Assembly (NCBI RefSeq): GCF_032854445.1
Contig: NC_088297.1
Span: 9,570,163 to 9,634,162 of the forward strand
Reading direction: 5' to 3'
Source: Liolophura sinensis
Taxonomy: Eukaryota; Mollusca; Polyplacophora; Chitonida; Chitonidae
DNA: 64,000 nt
Shown: in pieces, positions 1-12,545 of the stretch
Layout of the letters: each line of letters opens with the position of its first letter
Numbering within the stretch: the stretch's first letter is position 1
Position numbers and translations under genes: made by a program
Notes under the pieces: model-generated
What the model was told of the DNA's origin: nothing
What the model saw: the letters and a program-made list of their open reading frames with translations, nothing else
The model's database searches: none

Positions 1-74
1 CTCTGACAGTTGTTGGTGCACGTGGTTGAATATAACATTCACACTAGACAATGTGGGCTTGTTCTCTTTGCCAG

Positions 75-508
75 AGCTTGACGCCAGGCGGAGCAGTGCT
101 GTGGGTAGAGGCGGGGATCCAGCGGAGGGCGGGCTATTTTGGTACGGGCGCAGAAAGGCGGGGTCCACACGGCGTCACATAGCTGCGGCGCGGACCAGCT
201 TTGAGCGGTGGCTGTGGAGCGCGACGGACGGAAAGGACGCCCGCGAAGTGTCGGAAATCCCTCCAGAAGAACTCGACGAGTTGCTCGCCAGCTATTTCCT
301 GTCTGTCCGAAAACCCTCTGGTGAACAATACAAGTTGTGCTCTTTCGTCAGCCTGCGCTCCAACCTCCAGACGTATCTCCGGGAGAAAGGGTATCCGGCT
401 AAGATTTCCACGGATAGCCGCTTTGTGAAAAGCCAGAACGCCTTTAACCAGAGAGGTGTGGAATTAGAGAACGCCGGCCTCCATGTCAGGGGATATTCAT
501 ATCATTGA
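75..508 (+). CDS. Alternative 3'-terminal exon with QRICH1/ZMYM-like (DUF3504) domain, copy 1
   Basis: The exon starts after a pyrimidine-rich acceptor (TTCTCTTTGCCAG, ending at 74). Two bases complete a codon, so the acceptor is phase 1, and the frame runs about 144 codons to TGA at 506-508. The middle contains PPEELDELLASYFLSVRKP, then a GEQY motif, a run of basic and hydrophobic residues (SLRSNLQTYLREKGYP) and KSQNAFNQRG. This order matches the conserved core of QRICH1, ZMYM2/3/4 and related proteins, known to derive from the N-terminal DNA-binding half of Crypton tyrosine recombinases; the catalytic half is absent. It is the most divergent of the four such exons here. A poly(A) signal lies at 527-532, only 19 bases past the stop. 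There is no good start codon, so an upstream exon outside the window must supply the N-terminus. The family call is from the pattern; the role as an isoform-specific DNA- or protein-binding end is inferred. Confidence 0.78.
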
Positions 509-3407
509 TTGAGGAAATTTTAAAATAATAAAACAACCAAGTCATGATATGTCCGCTACAATGACAAAAGCATGTGCCTTTCATGTTATAGCTGACCTTC
601 AGACTGTAACCGTTGAATATTGTTGCGTGCGGACACACAGCACGCCTGTGCCCTTCACGTTGGTACATCCCAAGGGGACGTGCACTGTAACACCGAAGGG
701 GACTGGTGGAATAACGTCTCACATATGATGTACAAGCAGATCAGTGCGGCAATTTCCAGATTACATCTTGAACTGTTAACGAAGACTAATATGATAATAG
801 CACCCGTTATACATAACCTAATCACAGTAAATATAATAAAGAGTCAAAAAAGCTTTTATTAAAAAAAGATCTATTATGAGGATCTATGTCGAGAAATGTT
901 TAAAAATCACCCTTGTGTACACAGATGTATCATGGGAGCCATTTCAGTGTACCAGTCTACTGGACGATATTTAAAACACACTAATTCTGCTGTTGAGTAC
1001 CAGGATAGTCTTGAAGCCAGAGTGCCCGACTATCCCCGGGAAACTGAGATTATCCCCACTGTTGCTTTGACTCGTTTCCGATGGTTTCAGTGACCACCAA
1101 GTGCCTTGGAGAAATCTTAAGAGTCGATATCTAAAACTACAACCAGTGCTGGGCCCAAAGTCCAAAGGCCAGGTTAACTACTTTTTATACAACAGAGAAG
1201 TTATTGATGGAAGTTTATATTCCGCTACAAGGCCCTGCACAAAGTGCTTTATTACAAACATTACGATGTATACGAGTTGTATTAAATGTGATTATTTTAG
1301 GTATTGTAAATATCTTGACGGGTTGAGGGAATATTTGAGAGAATTTAACCCTGTCTGTTTTTCTTGTTGAATGGGTCCAAATATCACGCCCAGAGTATAT
1401 ATAAATTCTTAAATCAACGACATGCACCACGTGTCTACTGGATGGAGGCTACAAGGCAACGGCCTATAGACTGATATTGAATGTTTACTGACCTTTGCCA
1501 CACATCACTAATCCTGTCAGCAATTTGATGTGGTGGACAGACCTGTGTAAGTTATTTCACATGCCCAGTCAAGCTAGTCATTTGATGCAGTTGGCTGACT
1601 TTTTGAATTGCCCTTGATCATTATTTGGACTTTCTGTCCCATCTTATTGCCTAAGCAATGGTTATAAATGTACCCTCTCTGCTTACCACATATTTTTGGC
1701 TCATGGTGATGGAAAATTAAGCTTATACAAAGTCGCTCTGCCTGTAAATATTCATTGAAGTCATTCCGTCCTATTATCGGAGGTGTGTTTCTTTCTCCTT
1801 CTGTCTATTTTGATTAAGCATTGCAGACATCTCATGGAAAGTTGTTAAAATGTCCCGTCATGCTTGGTACCTATTTGTTCCGGCATCGGGATATATACAG
1901 GCTTGATCGTACAATGTTACTGTTTGCTATTTTTATCATAAAATGGGGTATGATTTTTAATGTTGCATAATGTATTAATCCATTTTACGCGTAAAGTGCC
2001 ACTTGATTTGTTATTGTTCTAATGACATGTCGAAGTTAATTCATGTTTATATATATCCATTTAACAAACTGAATACATCCTGATTTGATTATCAGCTGTA
2101 TGTCGGTTTACACCAGTGTGGAATCATATGTGTTACCTGTTGAAAGATTTTAGTGTTCTGTGTTATTCAAAATGAAATTAAAAGAAAAATTTTAACTGGA
2201 GCAGTACTTTGATTTGTCCTTTGAATAATATTGTTTGTTAATGTTAGGCATGTACGTACTGTCCGAGATGAACAAGATCCTGTGATTTGTATTTACCTAC
2301 CTACTAATTTGGATTGTCAAGTGAGAGTCGCAAATTCGTACAGAATGTACGTGTCATAGGAATTCCATGGGTGTTGTCGGATAACTTTATAGGGTTATGA
2401 AGATAAACTGCGGCTGTGGTCTTTCGAATTAAGACATGCCAGTGCGGTTATGAAAAACAACAATGTGGAACTGTCCGGATGGTCTTAGGACAGATCTTAC
2501 CATATGACATGCAGCTTACCGGAGACAGGGTTTATGCATTGCAGTTTAACTTCCGTATTCAAGAAATTTTCGCTTGTACGGTGTACAACGAACGGCCTCT
2601 TTCACGAGCCTCCTCGACTGGTTAACTTCACAAAGGCCCCAAAAACAGTGAGAGCGAGGGATCCACAAACCCCTGAACATTCATCCCACCCTAGATTTAT
2701 AACGGTTACTTAGGTAACCTTCGCTAATGACGAAAAGTAGCGTATCCGTTCTGAAATAAGAGCGTTCCACAACAATGTTTGTTTGATCGAAACCATACCT
2801 AAGGGAGATTTTCCCTCAGTTAATTCTATAGTTTGATTTGTCGCTACTAAGAATTTAAAATACTACAGCATATGGACAGTAAATTCAGGGTAATGACGGA
2901 AGTGGTCACTAGCCTTCACGCTAGAAGGCTAGAAGTAGACAAGAGGCTAGAAGTAGAAAATTTTCTCCCCTACGTAACAAACTCTACAGGTTTTACTGGT
3001 CATGTTTTCCTTTCAAGTTCATGTGCAGAATTTCGATTTTCATAAAACCTTTGTGTTAGAGCACGTTTTTCGCTGTCAAACTATGTCTTTATTCTGTTAC
3101 TTTACCAGTAATGACTTAGAGAAATTTGCCTAGACATTGGTGGAATTAAAAGCTCTGAAGCTGAAAATGTAGCTCCGAATTTCATATGGGGTTTCAAAAA
3201 AAAGGGCAAAGGAACACAAATAGCCATTGAGATTTCAGTAGTAGAATAGAATCGATGTTGGTATGGGACAAAAGAAGTCACCACGCCATGAACGGTAATA
3301 GCCTGTTACCCTGCTGCTGAATGAGACATTGGAGCAATTGGGAAGGTCTTTTCTTCTGGTCTCTATAATAGACAGTCTGTAGTACCTATTTTCCCGTTGT
3401 GTTTCAG
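509..3407 (+). other. 3' UTR of copy 1, then intron or spacer
   Basis: No convincing exon on either strand. Two AATAAA signals follow the preceding exon (527-532 and 835-840). The rest is AT-rich unique-looking sequence. Confidence 0.5.
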
Positions 3408-3851
3408 ACAGGACTCCTCGGCCCTACCTTTGCGCCCTCTGCGGTAAGAGGTTCTCCCGCGGGGGACAGTCTTCGCCGTCACCGGGCCCTGCATGACCCC
3501 AGCTCCGTCACCTTCCCATGCTACGTATGTGGGGTCCGCTTCCGCCGGAAGGACCACGTCCGCCGTCATCAACGTAGAGCCCATCCGCAGCTCATCGATT
3601 TGACATCCCTACATGGGACAACGACAGAAACCCCCGTCCTGGACTTCCAACAGACGGAGCGGTTATTAAGCGACCTGAGCCAGGCTAAAGCCGGTGATAC
3701 GTCTCAGGTCCGGCAGCCTGAAGACCTCATTATGGAGACCAGCTTGAGTTTTGAGTTGATTAGAGATAAGGGTATCCTTGACGGACAACAACAACAACAA
3801 CAATCGCGTCATCATCCTCAGGTTCACCCGAGTATTACAAAGATAAGCTGA
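3408..3851 (+). CDS. Alternative 3'-terminal exon with two C2H2 zinc fingers (A), frameshifted
   Basis: The acceptor TTGTGTTTCAG ends at 3407. A phase-1 reading gives TPRPYLCALCGKRFSRG, the first half of finger 1. The second half (DSLRRHRALH) is in the +1 frame, after a run of five G at 3461-3465, so one extra G breaks the finger. Finger 2 follows intact (C-x2-C, F-RRKDHV-RRH, RRAH). A tail of about 90 residues then includes a short Gln run (3788-3803) and stops at TGA 3849-3851. The architecture is the same as the other four finger exons: two fingers, linker DPSSVTFPC, second helix with RKDHV. These fingers are expected to bind DNA. The break may be an assembly error in a homopolymer or a true decay. 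No start codon is needed if it is spliced to a shared region. Confidence 0.8.
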   Translation, partial: TGLLGPTFAPSAVRGSPAGDSLRRHRALHDPSSVTFPCYVCGVRFRRKDHVRRHQRRAHPQLIDLTSLHGTTTETPVLDFQQTERLLSDLSQAKAGDTSQVRQPEDLIMETSLSFELIRDKGILDGQQQQQQSRHHPQVHPSITKIS

Positions 3852-6289
3852 CGCTGAATGCGTCCTCTGAACGCTTTGGAGCGCCTAATCTAATTCATGT
3901 GTTACCTTCTTTGTCAAAGGTGGCTAGTTTCAAGCAGACTAAAATTGTTGGTACATAACGTGTATGTATGGATAACAAATGACCTGACAGAAAAAGTATA
4001 CTGAACTAGAAGTATTCGTACGGCGATCATTTTCACGAAAGCCTGTCGTATTGACAGATTTATAGAAGTGGATAATGTAGGTATTATCCTCAGTTGTAAA
4101 GGTTTATTTTATGAAGAAGAAAAAAAAACACAGCAGGTGTTCAAATGAAAAATAAGACTTAACGAAACTTAAGGAACACACAGGTTTTCGTGGTCGGGAG
4201 ACGATGTTGTAATCTGTCAATTTGAAAAGAGATGTTAAGCAGCTCTTTGGACCCCAAAACTTTTACAAGTTTGTCATAAAACGCTAGAGGACTGACAGAA
4301 GATATGGATTGCAAGTGAAAGACAACCATGGATACCTACTGGTCATCATATCGGGGAAAAGTCTCGGAGATACATGTTTCACTGGAGGACCGGATGTAGT
4401 GCATGGACTATTTTCTTTTGAGGATAGATAAAACAGTTGCTTTGTTTTCAGTGTGGAACTAGTTGAGAATCACGTTTTTGCGTGCAGATGGTCTCCGCTT
4501 GTTATGCTGGCTCAATATGTCATGAAGCGTCTCTGTCCCCGTGCTGATTCTGTGACCCAACTGATATTCTTGGATGTTTACATGCTCATGTTATAACATT
4601 AACGTTTGACCGATAAGTGAGGAAGTGCGTGTTCTTCATTTCTATAGACACAGATTACAATCTAATGCATACTCTCACAAGGTGCTCCACGCTTCCAAGG
4701 AACTCGCGGTCAGATAAGTCCAGATTTTTTAATTTGAGCTCGACTTCTTTCACTTGTTGTTTAGAACTCGTATGGATAGTTTTTTCCTGGAGCTGACTCG
4801 ATGATATGCTATCAGGACAAACCAAAGAAAATGTCCTCATTGCCAGTTTGTCTCAAACCGCCCAAGGGCGACCACTCAGTGTCTAATGGTTGACGAACGC
4901 TAGACAAGTACAACCCTTAACTTTGAGGGTTTCTAACTTCCGAAGGTTACATGGCTTGTATCTTCTGGAAACACAATAACCATTACCGTATAAAGCATTG
5001 TGAAGTACCACTTATACCTTTCTAACTTTAAACAGATATGCAGGAATAGGTGGTGTTATCGTGATGGAAATGGTGTTTAAAACCACTATTTTGTGACGTG
5101 GAATTCCAAAATTCGCTGACCGCTGTGCTCTAAGTACTTGATGTGAACGTTATAACAATACATATATACGTTTTTATTCCCAATCCATGTACATTTTGTA
5201 TGGAGATTGATACACTGGGTATTATAGGGAACTAATGTAACATTCCTTGTTTGGTATACTGGTATAGAGTGTACAAAAGTATTAAATGGGTACAACGTTG
5301 AGTGATGTATGAGAAAGGGTTTGATGTACATATAGACCTACTTTATGCATATGATGCAGGATTAATAATTTTTTAAGCAATTGTGTTGTTAAGATAATTT
5401 TTATTTATTCTGATAATATGAGATATTTATTGGTCTTGTGTGCCAGTGTTGCACCAAATGATGGGCTGGAAGTAAAAACAAAAAAATAACTATAGCATCG
5501 CTTGATACCTTACACCAAGGAAACAAGTCAGCTGGAACAACGATAATGCTATGCTGAAAACGTCGAAAGTACTGATGAAAATGCACGAATAAATATATAC
5601 GAGGCTTTTTGTTTTGTATTTTTGTACTGGTGTGATCATGTTAAATGTTGGTGATCCCTGTGTATTTGTGAATGCCTGGGACTAACAGTATGGGTTGTAG
5701 ATACGGTAATTATGGATTGGCGGGAGATTTATTCTTAAACCACTCATTTCTTTTTAAATAAATTACTATTGCTGCGTTAATGTATGTATTCACTGCAAAG
5801 TGCTACGTTGTAATTTTATATCAGATGTATATATCTATACGTTTATGAGTTTTTACACTTAATTTACTTAATTTTAGACAACACTTCACTCTAGAAATGT
5901 TTATAAACATGCGCATATTATGTGATAAATTTGAAATTTTATCGTTGTTATTTGACGTGTTTTGACAATGCATTTTATACGTTACTGTCTTCACATAGAA
6001 AATAAGACTGTAGGAAGTTAAGTTATATGGGGTTATATATTTGTATATTTCTATGAATTTATGTTACACAATGTCTGTGTATATGTTGTTTTGGAAACTG
6101 TGATTTCACCGTTTCCATGTGCGTTTTCATGACATAATATAGCTATACATTAAACCATATGTTGCCAACATTTCAATTTTTGGACTCCTTGATGTAAAAT
6201 ATTGTGTTATTAAGGTCGAAGTAGCAATTTACGTGTAAGATGTACCTTTTTAATATAACCGCATGGGATCATTTGTTAGGGCTTAACGC
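3852..6289. other. Spacer or intron without recognised genes
   Basis: AT-rich sequence, no credible exon and no clear repeat. Short open frames here have no family resemblance. Confidence 0.5.
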
Positions 6290-8230
6290 CACTTGGGAAT
6301 TACCTTGTAAGAGCATGTCAAAGTAGCAGTCGAACATGAAAACGTTCCGTCGCTATGTAAAAGGTCTTAGTGACGTTTGATTTGAGTAGCAGTTGTGTAT
6401 GGCGCAAAACACCAATCAAATAAATAAATAAATATTTTAACTGGAAACTGTTCCGTTGCCATATGAGAGCGACATGAACGTTTGATGAATGTGAGCTAGC
6501 AATTCAATTGATAACTGCCCCCATGCCCTTGTGAGAGCGACATAAACGTTTTCGTGATTAGGACGGTAACAGTTTGAACTGGAAATAGTTCCATTGCGCC
6601 GCGTGATGACCACGAGGGTAGTAACTGAGCTGAAAGCTGTTCCAATGCAATACGAACACCGCACTGACGTTGGGTGGATGGCAGAGAGGCGGTAAATGAA
6701 CTAGAGTGATTCAGTGAATGAATGGCTATGGCTTTTTGTGAGATATTTTGATAAATGTGATTAAAACACATTATTTGTTATTAATTCTAGATCAGTGGCG
6801 TGTAATAGATTGCAGTTAACATCACTGCATTTTGTTACCTAAATCTGCATAAGCCAAAGAGCGTGTAAATTACTGCTACTTAGACATTTACATGAACAGT
6901 TTAAATAGAACTATAGCTGACATAAATTGACAAGTGGCCGGACTTAACGGGCTGCGTGTGACGATATGCCGATTATGGACACTGTCTATGCTGTCTTTTA
7001 CATTAATGCCAAATAAATAGAAGTTGTTCTGTAGTCATTTGAGATGGAAGTTAATGTTTGATGGACTCATGCAGTGTGATGATTTAACAGTTAAGCTGCA
7101 AAACATTCCCTGTAACATGTAAAGACCATGTGAAGCTGTGATTGATACCGTCGTAATTTAACCTGAAGTAAATCATACGTTGAGTGCTATGTAGCAGTTT
7201 CACGTCTTCAGAATGTCGTCACTCCTCTTTATTTCATTATTTCAGTAATGTTTTTACTCATGAGTAAAAAGAGTTATTCCAACATTAAGTGTCGTGATTA
7301 TAGTTGGAAAAAAAGAGTTTCTGAACTCTGATAGTATGGTTCATAAAGCCCACCTTAGAATTCAAATGTTTGAATGCCTTTAAAATCCCTTCACAAAAAT
7401 CTAAAAAAAATAAATAAATAAATGAAATTATATTTGTGCGTAATTGTGAAGTGGTCTTAAAGTGATGTATACTTCGATTTTAGAGGTCTTATAACTAGCT
7501 CATTCAATACAGTACAAGATCCCACTTATCTGCAATCACATGCTGTTCCCTGCAAAACCCCATGATGTTTGATCGTGTGACCCCATGTTTGCAGTACACA
7601 CTAAAGACAGATACACGGGTATAGGTCGCAACAGCTCCTTCGCTTTATAGCACTTCGTTGGCCGAAACGTTTGAACTGAACTCATTTTTACTCACCGCAG
7701 ATGAGAGTCATCAGATTCGGAGTCATCTCTGAATCAAGAGATGAAGGAATGACAAATGGCGCCCTGTCTACATTCCAATCGCAAACTGTGAGTGGTTGTG
7801 TCTTCCGTGACGACATAAAACATGAAAGAGATACGTCGCTATGCTTGACTTAAATGTTGGGGGCATCTTTGGAGAACGGACCCCTGCATTGTATAGCAAG
7901 AATGCAATTACACGTAAAGCTATCCCGTTGAAATGTGACAATCATTTACCCGTTTAATGGATGTGATGTGGCAGTTGGATTCGAACGGTTTCGTTTCCTT
8001 GTTAGAACCATGTGAACGTTTGAAGATTGTGAAGTAGCAATTGAACTGGAACGGTTCAGTTGCCATGTGACAATTCTATAGATGTTTCATGTTTATAAGA
8101 TAGCAGTTGCACGTAAAGGGTTTCGGTTGCAATATGACAATCATTTGGACCTCTAATGTAACAGTGTAATTGGAGACGGTCCCCTTCCCATGTTTAGAAT
8201 AATATGGATCTTTGAAGATTGTGAAGTACC
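6290..8230 (+). repeat. Degenerate satellite of about 60-70 bp units
   Basis: Blocks at about 6290-6660 and 7900-8230 repeat a motif built from GAACTGGAACGGTTC, GTTGCCATGTGACAAT, a word like GGACGTTTGAAGATTG and TGAAGTAGCA. Copies are strongly diverged and spacing is irregular. The middle part (about 6780-7890) holds little recognisable repeat. A SINE 3' tail (CACCAATCAAATAAATAAAT) is inserted at about 6410-6433, and a full SINE interrupts the right end at 8231. Confidence 0.55.
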
Positions 8231-8503
8231 AATTTATTTATTTACTTATTTATTTATTTGATTGGGGGCTTTACGCTGTACTCAAGAATATTTCACTTAT
8301 ACGACGGCGGCCAGCATAATGGTGGAAGGAAACCAGGTATAGCCCGGGGGAAGACCTCGACCATCCGCAGGTTGCTAGAAGACCTTCCCAGATACGGCCG
8401 GAGAGGAAGCCAGCATGAGCTGGACTTGAACTCACAACGACCGCATTGGTGAGAGGCTCCTGGGTCATTATGTTGCACTAGCGCGCTAACCAACTGAGGC
8501 ACG
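8231..8503 (-). mobile_element. tRNA-derived SINE (family 1), full length
   Basis: Read on the minus strand it has a tRNA-like head with box A (CTCAGTTGGTTAGCGCG type), box B (GAGTTCAAGTC), a conserved body, and the 3' end GTATAAGTGAAATATTCTTG followed by (AAAT)n. This family recurs many times in the window in both orientations. It is mobilised by a LINE and does not encode protein. Confidence 0.88.
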
Positions 8504-9860
8504 AAGCAGGCTGCAGACAGCTGTCTACTGCCGTCCCCGTAGCCGCCTACTTATATATTCTTACTATTTAAATTAATAGTAATTGTGACATAATTACTTT
8601 CAATCAGTCGCCTACTTTTAAACTCTGACATCCTTCTCCAGTTCCAAATAAAAACCCTGGGTAGTTGTATAACCTGAAGTCGTTCCGTTCAGAAAATAAC
8701 AAACATAACTGTATAAATCCATTACAATTTTTCGCGTAAATCTAAAATTCTCGATATCGGAGTAAAACGCCATTTATAAGTATATCAGTAAATTATTTAT
8801 GGATCTGGTAGAATTCACCTAAGGGTGAAATGGTACGTGCATACTGCTTGTTTTACTCTCTGTAGTGTGGTGTAGTGTTTTCATATGGTTGTATTTCTGC
8901 AGCCCTTTACATATTTTTCTTGTATTTATAAAGTACTGCATGTGTGAATGTCATTTTCCCATGTAGCCAAAATGAAGTAGAGGAATACATGTGGGATTTT
9001 GTATGTTTTGTTCTGGGATGTGAAGACGGTGATAATTTATAACAATGTCATTGATACAATTTTGTACGCAAGTTTCATTTTGTTTGTGACTTCAAGACAG
9101 TGGTATATTTTTGTGACGATGCGCTTGGTACAACATTGCATGTAGTCTCCAGTTTGTTTGTTTTTTTTTAATTCAGTATAAAGTGAAAGTTTTATTATTT
9201 TGAACTCTTACTGGGGCTCCTGGAAATATACGCCATGGGTTTATGTATTGAATCAGTCTCTGTACATTNNNNNNNNNNNNNNNNNNNNNNNNNNNNNNNN
9301 NNNNNNNNNNNNNNNNNNNNNNNNNNNNNNNNNNNNNNNNNNNNNNNNNNNNNNNNNNNNNNNNNNNNNNNNNNNNNNNNNNNNNNNNNNNNNNNNNNNN
9401 NNNNNNNNNNNNNNNNNNNNNNNNNNNNNNNNNNNNNNNNNNNNNNNNNNNNNNNNNNNNNNNNNNNNTGATTTAATCCATTCGCAAAGAACATTGCTGA
9501 CGTCATTCCGTCATTGAAAACTGTTGATTGCCTCCCTTTGCATGGACCCGTCCTAATTTCTCGGTTGAGATACTTTCTTAGTTTTTGGATGGTATGTATT
9601 GAAAGTCAATTTCACAATTCATCTAGGGAATATTTACCCGGAACACCCAGTTTGGTTGACGGCTGGTATACGAATGTACGCTTATATAGATGCATTTTTG
9701 GAAGAACATTTCATGCTAGGATGTAGACCAACTTTTCTTGACATCATATACATTACCATGCAGTTGAAAATTCTAGATCAGCTATAGATGGAAACATGGG
9801 AGAGGTTTATAATATGGACAAAGAACATGCATTTACAGCATGCTTGAGTGTTTGTTCATT
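8504..9860. other. Spacer containing an assembly gap
   Basis: AT-rich sequence with no gene seen. It includes the N block described separately. Confidence 0.5.
9269..9468. other. Assembly gap, 200 N
   Basis: Exactly 200 N. The round number suggests a scaffolding placeholder or estimated gap. Open frames crossing it are meaningless. Confidence 0.98.
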
Positions 9861-10010
9861 AATTAATTAATTTATTTATTTATTTGATTGGTGTTTTACG
9901 CCGTACTCAAGAATATTTCACTTTTACGACGGCGGCCAGCATTATGGTGGAAGGAAACCGGGCAGAGCCCGGGGAAAACCCACGATCATCCGCAGGTTGA
10001 TGGCAGACCC
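9861..10010 (-). mobile_element. SINE family 1, 5'-truncated
   Basis: It holds the (TTTA)n tail, GGTGTTTTACGCCGTACTC and the body up to CGCAGGTTGATGGCAGACCC, then stops before the tRNA-like head, as expected of incomplete reverse transcription. Confidence 0.85.
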
Positions 10011-10270
10011 ATGATTGTTTAAGAGACTGCTTTGTACAGAATATCTTCTCCCAGTGTGGTATTTTGCATTTCCCAGCTAGCTTTTCACAAGACAGCATGT
10101 GCACTGTAAACTTATATAACGCCTTAAAACACCACGTTTATACGGAATATTTGGAAACCGGCCGAACTTTTTTCTTCGAAGGAATGAGTGATTATGATTT
10201 GATGCCTCTTAGGCAGTATACGGACGTATCGTGGAAATGTTTTCTTGTAGTTTTAGGAATGTTAATCCTT

Positions 10271-10530
10271 ACACTAGAAGAAAAATAAACTGTTAATTTT
10301 GAGAGACAGTCTGTTGTTTGAGTGCTGCCAGAATATGCTCTGTTATTATAATATAATATTCTGTCAATTTCACCATGATATCCTGTTAGTCTAGTAGACA
10401 TCTTTATGTTGAATTCATACAATACGTGCTTTATATTTGACAGAAACACCTGCTGCAATAACAAAATAGATTCTAGCATCACTCAAACAAAAATGTCTTT
10501 GTTGAATTTAACAGATTAATTTTTTGAGAG
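10271..10530. mobile_element. MITE-like inverted-repeat element, copy 1
   Basis: The ends are mutually inverted: a left edge near AAATAAACTGTTAATTTT and a right edge AACAGATTAATTTTTTGAG. Internal stretches such as GAGTGCTGCCAGAATATGC are inverted at the right as a GCATCACTC-type match. A clearly related copy is at 36685-36940 and a decayed one at 49367-49544. No coding capacity. Confidence 0.65.
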
Positions 10531-10593
10531 GATATTCTGCTAAGTATTAAACCTTATATGATAATAAAACACAACGTATGTTCTATGTTGTAG

Positions 10594-10865
10594 ATTTCCC
10601 CATGGCTCCAAGTCCGGTTCCTGATGTCACTGGCAGGCTCTGCACGGAATGTGGTAAACAGTTCAGTCGTAATGCGCACCTCAAGCGGCATATCATGATG
10701 ATACACATGCCTGCCCCACCCAAGTTCCCGTGTAGTATTTGTGCGGGGACTTTCAGCCGCAAAGATCACCTGAACAGGCACATGAGGAGAGTTCATGGAT
10801 TAGAGGCGTCCGCAGAGACCGATGGACAGGTGTATGATTCGGGTTATAGTATGACCACTTTGTAG
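10594..10865 (+). CDS. Alternative 3'-terminal exon with two C2H2 zinc fingers (B)
   Basis: The acceptor TTCTATGTTGTAG ends at 10593, and phase-1 reading is open to TAG at 10863-10865 (about 90 residues). Finger 1 is CTECGKQF-SRNAHLKRH with IMMIH; finger 2 is CSICAGTF-SRKDHLNRH with MRRVH. All eight zinc ligands are present. Predicted helix contacts (-1, 2, 3, 6) are R-A-H-R and R-D-H-R. A short acidic tail ends YDSGYSMTTL. That tail and its stop codon are the first unit of a tandem array that continues downstream. The likely role is a DNA-binding end of a transcription-factor isoform; the target is unknown. Confidence 0.85.
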
Positions 10866-11417
10866 CCGCGGTATGTCAGAGAGAACGGACGTTCCTACAT
10901 GTACGTTTGATCCGGACTGTATTGTGACCAGTTTATAGCCAATGTACATGTCAGAGAGAATTAATAATTGGAACGTTTACACAGATGGACGGACCGGCTT
11001 TGGATCCTGACTATGGTATGACCAGTTTGTAGCCAGTATGTTAAGTGGAACGTTTACACAGATGACGAACCGGCGTTTGATCGTGACTATAGTATGACCA
11101 ATTTGTAGCCAGTATGTCAGATGGAACGTTTACACAGATGGACGAACCGGCGTTTGATCCGGACTATAGGGTATGACCAGTTTGTAGCCAGTATGTCAGA
11201 TTGAACACTTACAAAGACGAAAGGACTGGCGTTTGATCTTGACTATAGTATGATCTGATATTCCTGTGGGAACAGTTACAGAGATTGAAGGACTGACAAT
11301 TGATCCGGACTATAGTATGACCAGTTTATAGCCAATATATCAGAGAGAACAGTGACAGAGATCAACAGATCGACATTTGATCCTGACTATAGTCTGACCA
11401 GTTTGTCGACGTTGAAC
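10812..11417 (+). repeat. Tandem array of the finger-exon B tail, about 75 bp period
   Basis: About eight units, the first being the coding end of exon B. Each has a form of TTTGATCCGGACTATAGTAT, then GACCAGTTTGTAGCC and a word like GTATGTCAGAGAGAAC. In the coding frame the units would each read a D-P-D-Y-S-M-T-S-L type peptide, followed by a stop in most units. Units 2-4 are the most alike. Confidence 0.85.
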
Positions 11418-12284
11418 AGGACTTATCTGTCACTGAAGGTATTTGGTGTTCAACTGAGTTATTATGTGCGTGTAGTGATGTTTCTTTTTCTGCCGAAAAT
11501 ATCGGGATCTAAGATAAATACACAAAAAAATCTCAAAATGTATTTAACTTTCTTAAAATTCTTTATTAATGCACAGGTATTTTGTCCTAAATTGTTTGGT
11601 GCTATGCTGAGCTGCATTTGTGCTTTATAGTAAATGTTTGTTCGTTCACAGTTTACATTTTTGTTTTCTAAATGTTTACATACGGGAGGTGTATTGATTG
11701 GTGTACAGTAACATTTTAGTTTAGGAGCATGGGAAAGGTCGGGTATTTTCTAAGCATATGACCATGCATCTTGTTCTCACACGCTCTTGATTTATTGTGT
11801 GTTTTTGGTAAAGACTATAGTGTTGTATTGTTTCATGTTTCAGAAAGTAAAAAAAATATTTACCTTTTTATATTTATACGTTTAAAAACTTGAAAAGGCG
11901 TTGTTCATTTTTCTCCCGTGGACCATTTGTTGTGAGTCCTATTTCCAAGCGTCACTTATCCTATTCAGTCTGGAGTCGAATGGAACGTTGGGAAGTTCGT
12001 AAGTCACTTGCCAGATGGTTTCGGTTTTACCCACCAATAAAGTTACCTTCACCGAGTAAGTGAACAAGTCTTGAGTATGGCGTTATACAGCAATCAATTA
12101 CGTAAACTGAGCCCAGTTTAACAAAGATATTGTACATGTGCGATAATCGCACATATAGCATAATGATACAGTGATAATTACGTACAAAATATCGTGCGAT
12201 TTATGTACGATAAAAAATGTCGTACACCGCTTAGTGAAACTGGGCCCAGGTGTATAAATCACCTGACCATACCATGTGACAAAT
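11418..12284. other. Spacer without recognised genes
   Basis: AT-rich, with no credible exon. A short hairpin-rich stretch lies near 12110-12250, with GCCCAGTTTAACAAAG inverted against TTAGTGAAACTGGGCCC. Confidence 0.45.
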
Positions 12285-12535
12285 CTCGGCAAAAATCACC
12301 AAGTGGGTTCTCACACTGTCCAGAGTGAGTATTGTACACAAGCCGATGTGTGGGTAGCACGACGACTTGTAGATGGCATAAAGGGTTGTTTAATTGATTG
12401 TGTGATTGATCGATATTTTGGTGCTAAGAGCAGTGTATTAAAGGCGAAAATAGAGAGCAAACAGATAAACAAATAAACAAATCCGGGGCAAGAGTTATTT
12501 CAAGTATATAGTACAAAACAAAAAACAACAAAATT
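12285..12535 (+). repeat. Direct duplicate, left copy
   Basis: Sequence with TGTCCAGAGTGAGTATTGTA, a GATTGATCGAT-like stretch, AGTGTATTAAAGGCG and TTATTTCAAGTATATAGTAC recurs at 12885-13165 in the same order, diverged. The two copies flank a SINE. Confidence 0.6.
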
Positions 12536-12545
12536 TGTGCAGTTG

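Noticed and set aside
9195-9517. Open frames across the N block
   Set aside because: They exist only because N has no stop codon.
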